A stretch of DNA of 8,592 nucleotides from Roseovarius sp. UBA6217 (lineage in GTDB: Bacteria; Pseudomonadota; Alphaproteobacteria; Rhodobacterales; Rhodobacteraceae), in NCBI GenBank assembly GCA_002421985.1, contig DISF01000081.1:10694-19285 (forward strand), in the 5' to 3' direction. The notes below the pieces were generated by a model that searched no databases, had not been told where the DNA came from, and worked only from the letters and a program-made list of their open reading frames with translations. Position numbers and translations under genes: made by a program. This document shows positions 1 to 6,517 of the stretch, piece by piece; positions within the stretch are counted from its first letter, which is position 1; every line of letters starts with the position of its first letter.

Positions 1-555
1 GATCACGGTGGTGCCGCGCGCCAGCGTCGCGGCCATGAGCGCGTTTTCCGTGGCCCCGACCGAGACGAAGGGAAATTCGATCATGCCGCCGCGCAACCCG
101 CCGGGCGCGCGGGCATGGACATAGCCCTCCTTCAGCTCAAGCTCGGCGCCCATCGCCTCCAGCGCCCTGAGGTGCAGATCGACGGGCCGCGCGCCGATCG
201 CGCAGCCGCCCGGAAGCGACACAACCGCGTGCCCCTCGCGCGCCAGCATCGGCCCCAGAACGAGGATCGAGGCGCGCATCTTGCGCACGATGTCATAATC
301 CGCGCGGTGGCTGGTGAGGCCATGCGACGACAGCGCCAGAACCTGCCCGCCCTGCATCGCCGCCACTTCCGCCCCGAGCGATTCCAGGAGCGTGGTCATG
401 GTGCGGATATCCGACAGCCGCGGCGCGTTGGTCAGCGTCAGCGGCTCCTCGCTCAGAAGCGTGGCGGGCATGAGCGTGAGACAGGCATTCTTGGCCCCCG
501 CGATGGGGATCTGCCCGTGGAGGGGGCCATTGCCGGTGACGAGGATGGAATCCAT
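1..555 (-). CDS. murA: UDP-N-acetylglucosamine 1-carboxyvinyltransferase, N-terminal part (runs off the left edge)
   Basis: MurA transfers enolpyruvate from phosphoenolpyruvate to UDP-N-acetylglucosamine, the first committed cytoplasmic step of peptidoglycan synthesis. The minus strand from the ATG at 553-555 encodes 185 open codons to the edge, a little under half of the usual length of about 420 residues. Visible family marks are the N-terminal GAKNA (residues 20-24, with the substrate-binding Lys22-Asn23 pair), the loop LPGGCAIGARPVDLH (114-128) and SVGATENALMAA (165-176). Cys118 in the loop is the equivalent of the catalytic cysteine that fosfomycin alkylates; because it is Cys and not Asp, a fosfomycin-sensitive enzyme is expected. 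The start lies 6 bases after the stop of a small upstream gene, whose last codons supply a GAGG ribosome-binding sequence, so the two are probably co-transcribed and perhaps translationally coupled. Identity is secure; only the C-terminal half is missing from view. Confidence 0.96.
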   Translation of the reverse strand, partial: MDSILVTGNGPLHGQIPIAGAKNACLTLMPATLLSEEPLTLTNAPRLSDIRTMTTLLESLGAEVAAMQGGQVLALSSHGLTSHRADYDIVRKMRASILVLGPMLAREGHAVVSLPGGCAIGARPVDLHLRALEAMGAELELKEGYVHARAPGGLRGGMIEFPFVSVGATENALMAATLARGTTVI

Positions 556-561
556 GCTGCG

Positions 562-735
562 CTAATCCTCGTTTCCTGTGTCTTGCCCGGCATCGCGCGC
601 CCGCGCCTGTGCCCGCGCCTGCGCCTGTGCCTGCGCCTTGCGCCGCGCGAGATTGGCCTTGAGCGCGGCCTTGAGGCGCGCGTCGCGCTCTGACGGCGCG
701 GCTTTGCGGGGTCGGGATGTCGGTTCGTCGCTCAT
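562..735 (-). CDS. Small basic Ala/Arg/Gln-rich protein upstream of murA (57 aa, function unknown)
   Basis: This short minus-strand frame starts at the ATG at 733-735 behind a good ribosome-binding sequence (AGAGGGG on the minus strand, about 5 bases away) and stops at 562-564, only 6 bases before murA. The protein begins MSDEPTSRPRKAAPSERDAR, continues RLKAALKANLARRKAQ and then becomes a run of alternating Ala with Gln or Arg (about residues 34-47) before an acidic end. It is strongly charged, has no signal peptide or membrane segment, and is likely helical. From memory, short proteins with an RLKAALKANxxRRKAQ core are common next to murA in Rhodobacterales, usually as hypothetical proteins; I cannot verify this here. 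The ribosome-binding site, position and charge pattern support a real gene. The Ala/Gln/Arg part could partly reflect a low-complexity GC-rich DNA repeat. No function can be assigned. Confidence 0.7.
   Translation of the reverse strand: MSDEPTSRPRKAAPSERDARLKAALKANLARRKAQAQAQARAQARARDAGQDTGNED
592..637. repeat. Low-complexity imperfect tandem repeat (gcgcctgtgcc-like units)
   Basis: The plus strand carries repeated imperfect units alternating gcgcctgt, gcccgcgcct and gcgcctgtgcct. They encode the alternating Ala-Gln/Ala-Arg stretch of the small protein on the minus strand. Such a tract is prone to length change by slippage, in steps that would keep the reading frame if whole 6-base units are gained or lost. 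Confidence 0.6.
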
Positions 736-779
736 GCCGCCCCTCTTACAGCAGGCACGAAATAGCGTCCAGTTACCCC

Positions 780-806
780 TTGCACGGCCCGGCGGGCGTC
801 TGATCA
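780..806 (+). promoter_or_regulatory. Putative promoter of the tRNA-Thr gene
   Basis: TTGCAC at 780-785 resembles a -35 box (TTG plus CA shifted by one), and TGATCA at 801-806 is the best -10-like element. The spacing is 15 bases and the tRNA starts 11 bases further on. The layout is plausible for a tRNA promoter in this group, but the -10 match is weak. Confidence 0.35.
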
Positions 807-817
807 GCGCGCCACGT

Positions 818-892
<75 letters not shown>

Positions 893-936
893 TACATCCT
901 CTATCATTGATGTCGTCTTGCAGCTTGTCACCGGGT

Positions 937-974
937 CGCAGGTTACAAGGCGGTGCCGGAGCGGCGCACCTGCG
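937..974. repeat. Inverted repeat between the tRNA and the convergent exported-protein gene
   Basis: CGCAGGT (937-943) is matched by its exact reverse complement ACCTGCG (968-974), and a second pair GGTGC/GCACC (952-956/966-970) overlaps the right arm as an alternative fold. It lies just past the stop codon at 983-985 of the minus-strand gene, where a terminator would be expected. There is no T tract on either strand, so I treat it only as a possible stem-loop. Confidence 0.3.
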
Positions 975-982
975 TGGAGGCC

Positions 983-1612
983 TCAGCCGCAAATCCGGCT
1001 TGTGACCGTAAAGCGCAGCCTGGGCCGTGGGGCGTGGGGATCGTCGAGCACCGGAACGAATGCGGGCGGCGACAGGGGCGATCCGGTCAGATCCGCGCCA
1101 AAGCGCTGACAAATGGCCAATGGCGAGACGGAGCTTGCGTCGCTGGTCTCGATCAGGGTGCGCAGATCGACGATATGACCGGCCTTGGTGCCGATCCCGC
1201 GTGTCTCGAAGCGCAACGGCGCGCCCAACCGGAAAAACCGCGTCTGCGCGCCAAAGAGGGCCTGTTCATCCTGCCAGTGCGCGCCGTAGGCCACGCGCAG
1301 ATCATAGCTGCCCGGAGGGACGAGAACGCGAAAGAAATCGCCCCCCTCGATATAGGCGGCCAGCGTCTCGCGCCGCGTGTCGCCATGCACCAGCGTGACA
1401 TGGTAATCATGTCCCGCGACAGTCTTGATCTGAAGCGGGAAGACCGCCGGCAAGGTGCTGCGCAGCCATAGCAGGCCAGTGTGCGGCGGGATGTTGCGAT
1501 CCCCGGCACCGGCGAGCGCAGGGAGCAGCGCGCCGAGCATCATCCCAAGGATGGCCCCCGCCAAGGGCATCCGGCGCAGAGGGCGGCAAGGGTGTGGGAC
1601 CGGCATTCGCAT
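983..1612 (-). CDS. Uncharacterised exported protein (209 aa) divergent from rplO
   Basis: I do not recognise a named family. The frame has an N-terminal Sec-type signal peptide: basic stretch RPLRR (10-14), hydrophobic core from about residue 15 to 34, and a likely cut after ALA (32-34). The mature part is about 175 residues, with alternating hydrophobic/polar segments that suggest a beta-rich fold, especially 68-110 (YHVTLVHGD, FFRVLVPPGSYDLRVAYG). Two cysteines remain after cleavage (168 and 208) and could form a disulfide, fitting a periplasmic location. The start ATG at 1610-1612 lacks a clear ribosome-binding sequence; Met3 or Met15 are alternatives, all keeping the signal core. The gene faces away from rplO and ends toward tRNA-Thr, so it is probably monocistronic. 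Plus-strand frames across it lack any protein-like features. The PPGSYDLRVAYG segment resembles surface or carbohydrate-binding beta domains in general style only; no function is claimed. Confidence 0.8.
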   Translation of the reverse strand: MRMPVPHPCRPLRRMPLAGAILGMMLGALLPALAGAGDRNIPPHTGLLWLRSTLPAVFPLQIKTVAGHDYHVTLVHGDTRRETLAAYIEGGDFFRVLVPPGSYDLRVAYGAHWQDEQALFGAQTRFFRLGAPLRFETRGIGTKAGHIVDLRTLIETSDASSVSPLAICQRFGADLTGSPLSPPAFVPVLDDPHAPRPRLRFTVTSRICG

Positions 1613-1641
1613 GGCATGAGTCTAGCATCATGCGCGCCGGA

Positions 1642-1647
1642 ATTGTA
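1642..1647 (-). promoter_or_regulatory. Putative -10 box for the exported-protein gene
   Basis: On the minus strand this reads TACAAT, five of six matches to the sigma-70 -10 consensus, about 30 bases before the start codon. The matching -35 position, 17 bases further up, is poor (GCGGCA), so the promoter call rests on the -10 alone. Confidence 0.35.
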
Positions 1648-1679
1648 GCACGATCACGGCCCGATGCCGCGCATTGCTA

Positions 1680-1708
1680 TTGATCGCGCCGTGCAAGGCG
1701 TCTATACG
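1680..1708 (+). promoter_or_regulatory. Putative sigma-70 promoter of the rplO operon
   Basis: TTGATC (1680-1685) and TATACG (1703-1708) each match four of six consensus bases and are separated by exactly 17 bases. They would give a transcript starting near 1715 and a leader of about 85 bases before rplO. No ribosomal gene precedes rplO here, so a promoter is needed in this divergent gap, and this is the best candidate in it. Confidence 0.5.
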
Positions 1709-1752
1709 CCCCCGGTGGCCCGAGGGCCGCGTATCAACCAGCACGCCGCGTT

Positions 1753-1777
1753 CGGCCGCTCCCGTCGCTGGGGGCCG
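1753..1777 (+). other. Possible stem-loop in the rplO leader
   Basis: CGGCC (1753-1757) can pair with GGCCG (1773-1777), and CCC (1761-1763) with GGG (1770-1772), leaving a three-base bulge and a six-base loop. It sits 9 bases before the Shine-Dalgarno sequence of rplO. In DNA this GC-rich such folds are common, so a regulatory role is only a possibility. Confidence 0.3.
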
Positions 1778-1799
1778 CATCCGGCAAGGAGAAGCGACA

Positions 1800-2273
1800 A
1801 TGAAACTGCATGAACTTCGCGACAATCCGGGCGCGACAAAATCGCGCAAGCGCGTCGGCCGCGGCCCCGGCTCTGGCATGGGCAAGACCGCAGGGCGCGG
1901 GATCAAGGGCCAGAAATCGCGCTCTGGCGTGGCGATCAAGGGCTATGAGGGCGGGCAGATGCCGCTCTATCAACGCTTGCCCAAGCGCGGCTTTACCAAG
2001 CCGAACCGCAAGGAATACGCGGTGGTCAATCTTGGCCTCATTCAGAAATTCATCGAAGCCGGCAAGATCGACGCGGGCGCGCCCATCACCGAGGAGGTGC
2101 TCGTGGCCTCGGGCCTCGTGCGGCGCAAGCTCGACGGGATCCGCGTTCTGGCCAAGGGCGACGTGACCGCCAAGCTTGACCTTGCCGTGACCGGCGCCTC
2201 CAGATCCGCTATTGAGGCGGTGGAGAAGGCGGGCGGCTCGATCAGGCTCGCAGCGACGAAGGCCGCCGAATAA
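1800..2273 (+). CDS. rplO: 50S ribosomal protein L15
   Basis: L15 is an early-to-middle assembly protein of the large ribosomal subunit that binds 23S rRNA. The 157-residue product matches the usual bacterial length. The glycine-rich, basic N-terminal arm GRGPGSGMGKTAGRGIKGQK (20-39) and the C-terminal family signature around ASRSAIEAVEKAGGSI (133-148) are both present. The ATG at 1800 is chosen over an in-frame ATG at 1674 because a perfect AAGGAG (1786-1791) lies 8 bases before it and the protein then begins MKLHELRDNPGA like its relatives. It is the first gene of the ribosomal cluster in this window; rpmD, which normally sits immediately upstream in the spc operon, is absent from the preceding 1.8 kb. 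secY follows after 110 bases. Confidence 0.97.
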   Translation: MKLHELRDNPGATKSRKRVGRGPGSGMGKTAGRGIKGQKSRSGVAIKGYEGGQMPLYQRLPKRGFTKPNRKEYAVVNLGLIQKFIEAGKIDAGAPITEEVLVASGLVRRKLDGIRVLAKGDVTAKLDLAVTGASRSAIEAVEKAGGSIRLAATKAAE

Positions 2274-2326
2274 GAGGTTGTGAGTGGTCCCCGTGCCGCT
2301 TACAAAGCCCTCAGGTTTTCCGATGA

Positions 2327-2359
2327 CGCCGCCAGAGCCGAAAACCGGTTCCGGCGGCG
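2327..2359 (+). other. Strong stem-loop between rplO and secY
   Basis: CGCCGCC (2327-2333) pairs with GGCGGCG (2353-2359). After one A-C mismatch, GAGCCG (2335-2340) pairs with CGGTTC (2346-2351) with one G-U pair, closing on the loop AAAAC. This gives 13 pairs interrupted by a single mismatch. No T tract follows, so it is not a normal intrinsic terminator. It ends 11 bases before the ribosome-binding sequence of secY. Confidence 0.6.
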
Positions 2360-2383
2360 CTCGCATATGAAAGAGACCCGCGC

Positions 2384-3744
<1,361 letters not shown>

Positions 3745-3748
<4 letters not shown>

Positions 3749-4323
3749 ACATCATTCTTCTGGGACCGCCGGGGGCAGGCAAGGGCACGCAGGCGCAGAT
3801 GCTGGTCGAGAGCCGCGACATGATCCAGCTTTCGACCGGGGACATGCTGCGCGCGGCCAAGGACAGCGGCACCGAGATGGGCCGCATCGTGGCCGATGTG
3901 ATGGCGCGCGGCGATCTGGTGACCGACGAGATCGTGATCGGCCTCATTCGCGAGAAATTGCAGGGCGACAAGCGGGGCGGCTTCATCTTTGACGGCTTTC
4001 CGCGCACGCTGGCGCAGGCCGACGCGCTGGCCACGCTGCTCGACGAGCAGGGCGAGACGCTCGATGCCGTGGTGGAAATGCGCGTCGAGGACGAGACGCT
4101 TGTGAAGCGCATCGTGAATCGCGCCGCCGAGGCCGCCGCCGCCGGGCAGCCGGTGCGCGCCGACGACAACGAGCAGAGCGTGCGCCACCGCCTGATGGAA
4201 TATTACAAGAAGACCGCGCCGCTTATCGGCTATTACCACGCCAAGGGGCAACTGGCCTCGGTGGATGGCATGGGCAGCATGGAAGAGGTCAAGGCGGCGA
4301 TCGCGGCGGTGCTTGACAAATGA
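3745..4323 (+). CDS. adk: Adenylate kinase (short-lid form)
   Basis: Adenylate kinase catalyses ATP + AMP = 2 ADP in the cytoplasm and balances the adenylate pool. The 192-residue protein has the P-loop GPPGAGKGT (7-15), the AMP-site motif DGFPRT (83-88) and the phosphate-contacting arginines Arg122, Arg126, Arg138 and Arg149. The lid between about residues 125 and 140 is short (NRAAEAAAAGQPVRADD) and lacks the four zinc-binding cysteines or the long insert of the enterobacterial enzyme; short-lid forms are normal for many alphaproteobacteria. The ATG overlaps the secY stop by 4 bases, and GGAGGGG (3731-3737) lies 7 bases upstream, inside the end of secY. A 195-base gap separates it from rpsM, and a promoter candidate starts 14 bases past its stop codon, so adk is probably the last gene of the rplO-secY-adk unit, with read-through possible. 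Confidence 0.97.
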
Positions 4324-4336
4324 GGTAAAGCGGGGC

Positions 4337-4363
4337 TTGACGCCCAGTGCGTTTCCCCATACC
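4337..4363 (+). promoter_or_regulatory. Putative internal promoter upstream of rpsM
   Basis: TTGACG (4337-4342) matches five of six -35 consensus bases. The best -10-like element is CATACC (4358-4363), 15 bases away, which is shorter than ideal. The predicted transcript would begin near 4370, immediately at the perfect palindrome, leaving a leader of about 150 bases before rpsM. The strong -35 and its place just after adk support an independent start for the alpha-operon genes. Confidence 0.5.
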
Positions 4364-4372
4364 CAACGCTAT

Positions 4373-4386
4373 CTCTCGCGCGAGAG
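4373..4386. promoter_or_regulatory. Perfect 14-base palindrome at the predicted rpsM transcription start
   Basis: The sequence CTCTCGCGCGAGAG is an exact inverted repeat. It lies about 10 bases after the putative -10 element, so it could be an operator for a dimeric regulator. In RNA it would form a five-pair hairpin with a four-base loop at the very 5' end of the transcript. I do not recognise it as the site of a known regulator. Confidence 0.4.
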
Positions 4387-4392
4387 TGATTC

Positions 4393-4411
4393 CCGCCGGG
4401 CTTCCCGGTGG
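4393..4411 (+). other. Stem-loop in the rpsM leader (first)
   Basis: CCGCCGGG (4393-4400) pairs with CCCGGTGG (4404-4411), eight pairs including one G-U, closed by the three-base loop CTT. It directly follows the palindrome and is not followed by a T tract. It is one of several folds in the long gap between adk and rpsM. Confidence 0.45.
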
Positions 4412-4477
4412 TATCGACATCCCGAATTCAGCCGCGACCCGGAGCGATCAGCGCCTCGGGCCAACGTTGTGAAAAAA

Positions 4478-4497
4478 GGTTCTGGCGTTACGGAACC
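4478..4497 (+). other. Stem-loop just upstream of the rpsM ribosome-binding site (second)
   Basis: GGTTCTG (4478-4484) pairs with CGGAACC (4491-4497), seven pairs with one U-G, around the loop GCGTTA. It ends 7 bases before the Shine-Dalgarno sequence of rpsM and is preceded by six A residues (4472-4477). Its position fits a control element acting on initiation of rpsM, but no protein or ligand can be named from sequence. Confidence 0.45.
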
Positions 4498-4504
4498 GCA
4501 ACGG

Positions 4505-4510
4505 AAAGGA
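4505..4510 (+). promoter_or_regulatory. Ribosome-binding site that fixes the TTG start of rpsM
   Basis: AAAGGA ends 8 bases before TTG at 4519-4521. No ATG or GTG in frame lies close enough downstream to preserve the conserved ARIAGVNIP beginning of S13, and the frame further upstream encodes non-homologous residues, so this site and the TTG define the start. Confidence 0.75.
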
Positions 4511-4518
4511 CAAGACAC

Positions 4519-4887
4519 TTGGCACGTATTGCCGGCGTAAACATCCCGACATCGAAAAGGGTGCCCGTCGCCCTTACCTATATCACCGGAATCGGCCCCT
4601 CCTCGGCCCGCGCCATCTGCGAGGCCACGGGCATCGACCAGTCCCGCCGCGTCAACGAGCTCTCGGATGCCGAGGCACTGGCGCTGCGCGAGCATATCGA
4701 CGCCAACTATACCGTCGAGGGCGACCTGCGCCGCGAGACGCAGATGAACATCAAGCGCCTGATGGATCTTGGCTGCTACCGTGGCCTGCGCCACCGCCGC
4801 AACCTGCCGGTTCGCGGTCAGCGCACCCATACCAATGCCCGCACCCGCAAGGGCCCGGCAAAAGCCATTGCCGGCAAGAAGAAATAA
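4519..4887 (+). CDS. rpsM: 30S ribosomal protein S13 (TTG start)
   Basis: S13 lies in the head of the small ribosomal subunit, contacts 16S rRNA and the P-site tRNA, and bridges to the large subunit. With initiation at TTG 4519 the product is 122 residues, the normal length, starting (M)ARIAGVNIP. The helix-hairpin-helix-like segment YITGIGPSSA (21-30), the central REHIDANYTVEGDLRRE (57-73) and the basic C-terminal RGLRHRRNLPVRGQRTHTNA (88-107) are all intact. The frame continues open upstream to an ATG at 4408, but those extra 37 residues do not resemble S13 and would overlap a stem-loop, so TTG is preferred. A rare start codon behind a 195-base structured gap suggests translation is deliberately limited or regulated. 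rpsK follows after 15 bases. Confidence 0.95.
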   Translation: MARIAGVNIPTSKRVPVALTYITGIGPSSARAICEATGIDQSRRVNELSDAEALALREHIDANYTVEGDLRRETQMNIKRLMDLGCYRGLRHRRNLPVRGQRTHTNARTRKGPAKAIAGKKK

Positions 4888-4902
4888 GGGAGGGCACGAG
4901 AT

Positions 4903-5292
4903 ATGGCACGCGATACCAGGCGCACGAAAAAGAAGGCCTCCAAGAACATCGCCACCGGGGTGGCGCATGTGAACTCGTCCTTCAACAACACCAAGATCCT
5001 GATTTCCGATGTGCAGGGCAATGCCATTGCATGGTCGTCGGCGGGCACGATGGGCTTCAAGGGGTCGCGCAAATCGACCCCCTATGCCGCGCAGCTTGCC
5101 GCCGAGGATGCCGGCAAGAAGGCCCAGGAACACGGGATGCGCACCCTCGATGTCGAGGTGCAGGGCCCCGGTTCGGGCCGCGAATCGGCGCTGCGCGCGC
5201 TCGCGGCGGTGGGGTTCAACATCACCTCGATCCGCGACGTGACGCCGATGGCCCATAACGGCTGTCGTCCGCCGAAGCGCCGCCGCGTCTGA
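4903..5292 (+). CDS. rpsK: 30S ribosomal protein S11
   Basis: S11 is part of the platform of the small ribosomal subunit and borders the E site and the Shine-Dalgarno helix. The 129-residue protein is full length. Conserved parts include VNSSFNNTKILISDVQGN (23-40), SSAGTMGFKGSRKSTPYAAQ (45-64), VQGPGSGRESALRAL (86-100) and the invariant C-terminal HNGCRPPKRRRV (118-129). The ATG at 4903 has GGGAGGG (4888-4894) 8 bases before it, starting directly after the rpsM stop, so the pair is surely co-transcribed. A 113-base gap with a stem-loop separates it from rpoA. Nothing unusual is seen in the protein. Confidence 0.98.
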   Translation: MARDTRRTKKKASKNIATGVAHVNSSFNNTKILISDVQGNAIAWSSAGTMGFKGSRKSTPYAAQLAAEDAGKKAQEHGMRTLDVEVQGPGSGRESALRALAAVGFNITSIRDVTPMAHNGCRPPKRRRV

Positions 5293-5308
5293 CCGAAGCG
5301 TTTAAGAG

Positions 5309-5336
5309 GCGGGCCGCGCGTCTGTGCGCGGTCCGT
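5309..5336 (+). other. Strong stem-loop between rpsK and rpoA
   Basis: GGGCCGCGCG (5311-5320) pairs with TGCGCGGTCC (5325-5334) around the four-base loop TCTG, with two G-U pairs. C5310-G5335 and a G-U pair extend it to 12 pairs. It begins 16 bases after the rpsK stop. No T tract follows, so full termination is not expected; partial termination or mRNA processing is possible. Confidence 0.6.
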
Positions 5337-5395
5337 TGCGTCATTTGAAAACCTCGGGCGTCGCGGCCTATCGGACATGGGGCGGCGACAGGAAT

Positions 5396-5401
5396 GGAGG
5401 G
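5396..5401 (+). promoter_or_regulatory. Ribosome-binding site deciding the rpoA start
   Basis: GGAGGG lies 4-5 bases before the ATG at 5406. An earlier in-frame ATG at 5394-5396 overlaps this sequence and would add only MEGC to the front. The later ATG gives the family-typical beginning MIHKNWAEL, so the GGAGGG most likely serves 5406. Confidence 0.7.
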
Positions 5402-5405
5402 ATGC

Positions 5406-6422
5406 ATGATCCACAAGAATTGGGCCGAGCTGGTCAAGCCGACGCAGCTCGATATCAAGCCGGGCAACGACCCGCTGCGGCAGGCCACGGTTGTGGCAGA
5501 GCCGCTCGAGCGCGGTTTCGGCCTCACGCTCGGCAACGCGCTGCGGCGCGTGCTCTTGTCGTCGCTTCAGGGTGCCGCCATCACCGCCGTTCAGATGGAC
5601 AATGTGCTGCACGAGTTTTCCAGCGTTCCGGGCGTGCGCGAGGACGTGACCGATATCGTGCTCAACCTCAAGGGCGTCGCGATCCGCATGGAGGTCGAAG
5701 GGCCCAAGCGGCTCACCGTGAACGCCAAGGGGCCGGGGATTGTCACCGCCGGCGATATCTCTGACAGCGCGGGTATCGAGATCCTCAACAAGGATCACGT
5801 CATCTGCCACCTCGACGAGGGCGCGGAATTCTATATGGAGCTGACCGTCAACACCGGCAAGGGCTATGTCGCCGCCGACAAGAACAAGCCCGAGGACGCG
5901 CCCATCGGCCTCATTCCGATCGACGCGATCTATTCACCGATCACGCGCGTCAGCTACGAGGTGCAGCCCACCCGCGAGGGGCAGGTGCTCGATTACGACA
6001 AGCTGACCCTCAAGCTCGAGACCGACGGCTCGATCACGCCCGACGATGCCGTGGCCTATGCCGCGCGCATCCTTCAGGATCAGCTTTCGATCTTCGTCAA
6101 CTTCGACGAGCCGGAAGCGGCGGGCCGCCAGGATCATGATGACGGGCTCGAATTCAACCCGCTTCTGCTCAAGAAGGTGGACGAGCTGGAACTGTCGGTG
6201 CGCTCTGCCAACTGCCTCAAGAACGACAATATCGTCTATATCGGCGATCTCATCCAGAAGACCGAGGCAGAGATGCTGCGCACGCCGAACTTTGGCCGCA
6301 AGTCGCTCAACGAGATCAAGGAAGTGCTGTCTGGCATGGGCCTGCATCTCGGCATGGATGTCGAGGACTGGCCGCCCGACGATATCGAGGATCTCGCCAA
6401 GAAATTCGAGGACGCTTTCTGA
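5406..6422 (+). CDS. rpoA: DNA-directed RNA polymerase subunit alpha
   Basis: RpoA forms the dimeric platform for assembly of the RNA polymerase core and contacts promoter UP elements and activators. The 338-residue product is of normal length for the group. The N-terminal dimerisation domain covers about residues 1-233 and includes ERGFGLTLGNALRRVLLSS (35-53). A charged linker (about 234-250, with EPEAAGRQDHDDG) leads to the C-terminal domain. There, ELSVRSANCL (262-271) holds the arginine equivalent to Escherichia coli Arg265, and NFGRKSLNEIKEVL (295-308) holds the second DNA-contact helix; an acidic tail follows. The start at 5406 was preferred to 5394 because of the GGAGGG and the typical MIHKNWAEL N-terminus. 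It sits in the alpha operon between rpsK and rplQ, after a 113-base gap with a stem-loop that could tune alpha levels relative to ribosomal proteins. Confidence 0.97.
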   Translation: MIHKNWAELVKPTQLDIKPGNDPLRQATVVAEPLERGFGLTLGNALRRVLLSSLQGAAITAVQMDNVLHEFSSVPGVREDVTDIVLNLKGVAIRMEVEGPKRLTVNAKGPGIVTAGDISDSAGIEILNKDHVICHLDEGAEFYMELTVNTGKGYVAADKNKPEDAPIGLIPIDAIYSPITRVSYEVQPTREGQVLDYDKLTLKLETDGSITPDDAVAYAARILQDQLSIFVNFDEPEAAGRQDHDDGLEFNPLLLKKVDELELSVRSANCLKNDNIVYIGDLIQKTEAEMLRTPNFGRKSLNEIKEVLSGMGLHLGMDVEDWPPDDIEDLAKKFEDAF

Positions 6423-6462
6423 GGCGTCCCGCGACAGACCGGGCAATCCCGCCCCAAGGTGA

Positions 6463-6486
6463 GGGGGATGACACGCATCATCCCCC
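6463..6486 (+). other. Stem-loop between rpoA and rplQ
   Basis: GGGGGATGA (6463-6471) pairs perfectly over nine bases with TCATCCCCC (6478-6486) around the loop CACGCA. The following bases are CGGACAAAGC, not a T tract, so it is not a standard terminator. The rplQ ribosome-binding sequence begins 20 bases later. Confidence 0.6.
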
Positions 6487-6517
6487 CGGACAAAGCAAAA
6501 CACGTAGGAGATGAAAC

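Noticed and set aside
953..1471. A long plus-strand open frame opposite the exported-protein gene
   Set aside because: It has no recognisable protein pattern, its composition is that expected of the complement of a GC-rich gene, and the minus-strand frame has a signal peptide and ordered hydrophobic pattern.
1674..1799. N-terminal extension of rplO from an ATG at 1674
   Set aside because: The extra residues are not L15-like, overlap the putative promoter, and a perfect AAGGAG sits 8 bases before the ATG at 1800.
4125..4165. Apparent truncation of the adenylate kinase lid
   Set aside because: The short lid without zinc cysteines is a normal form in alphaproteobacteria; the phosphate-binding arginines are in place, so it is not a deletion defect.
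4408..4518. N-terminal extension of rpsM from an ATG at 4408
   Set aside because: The additional 37 residues have no S13 similarity and the ribosome-binding site AAAGGA points to TTG 4519.
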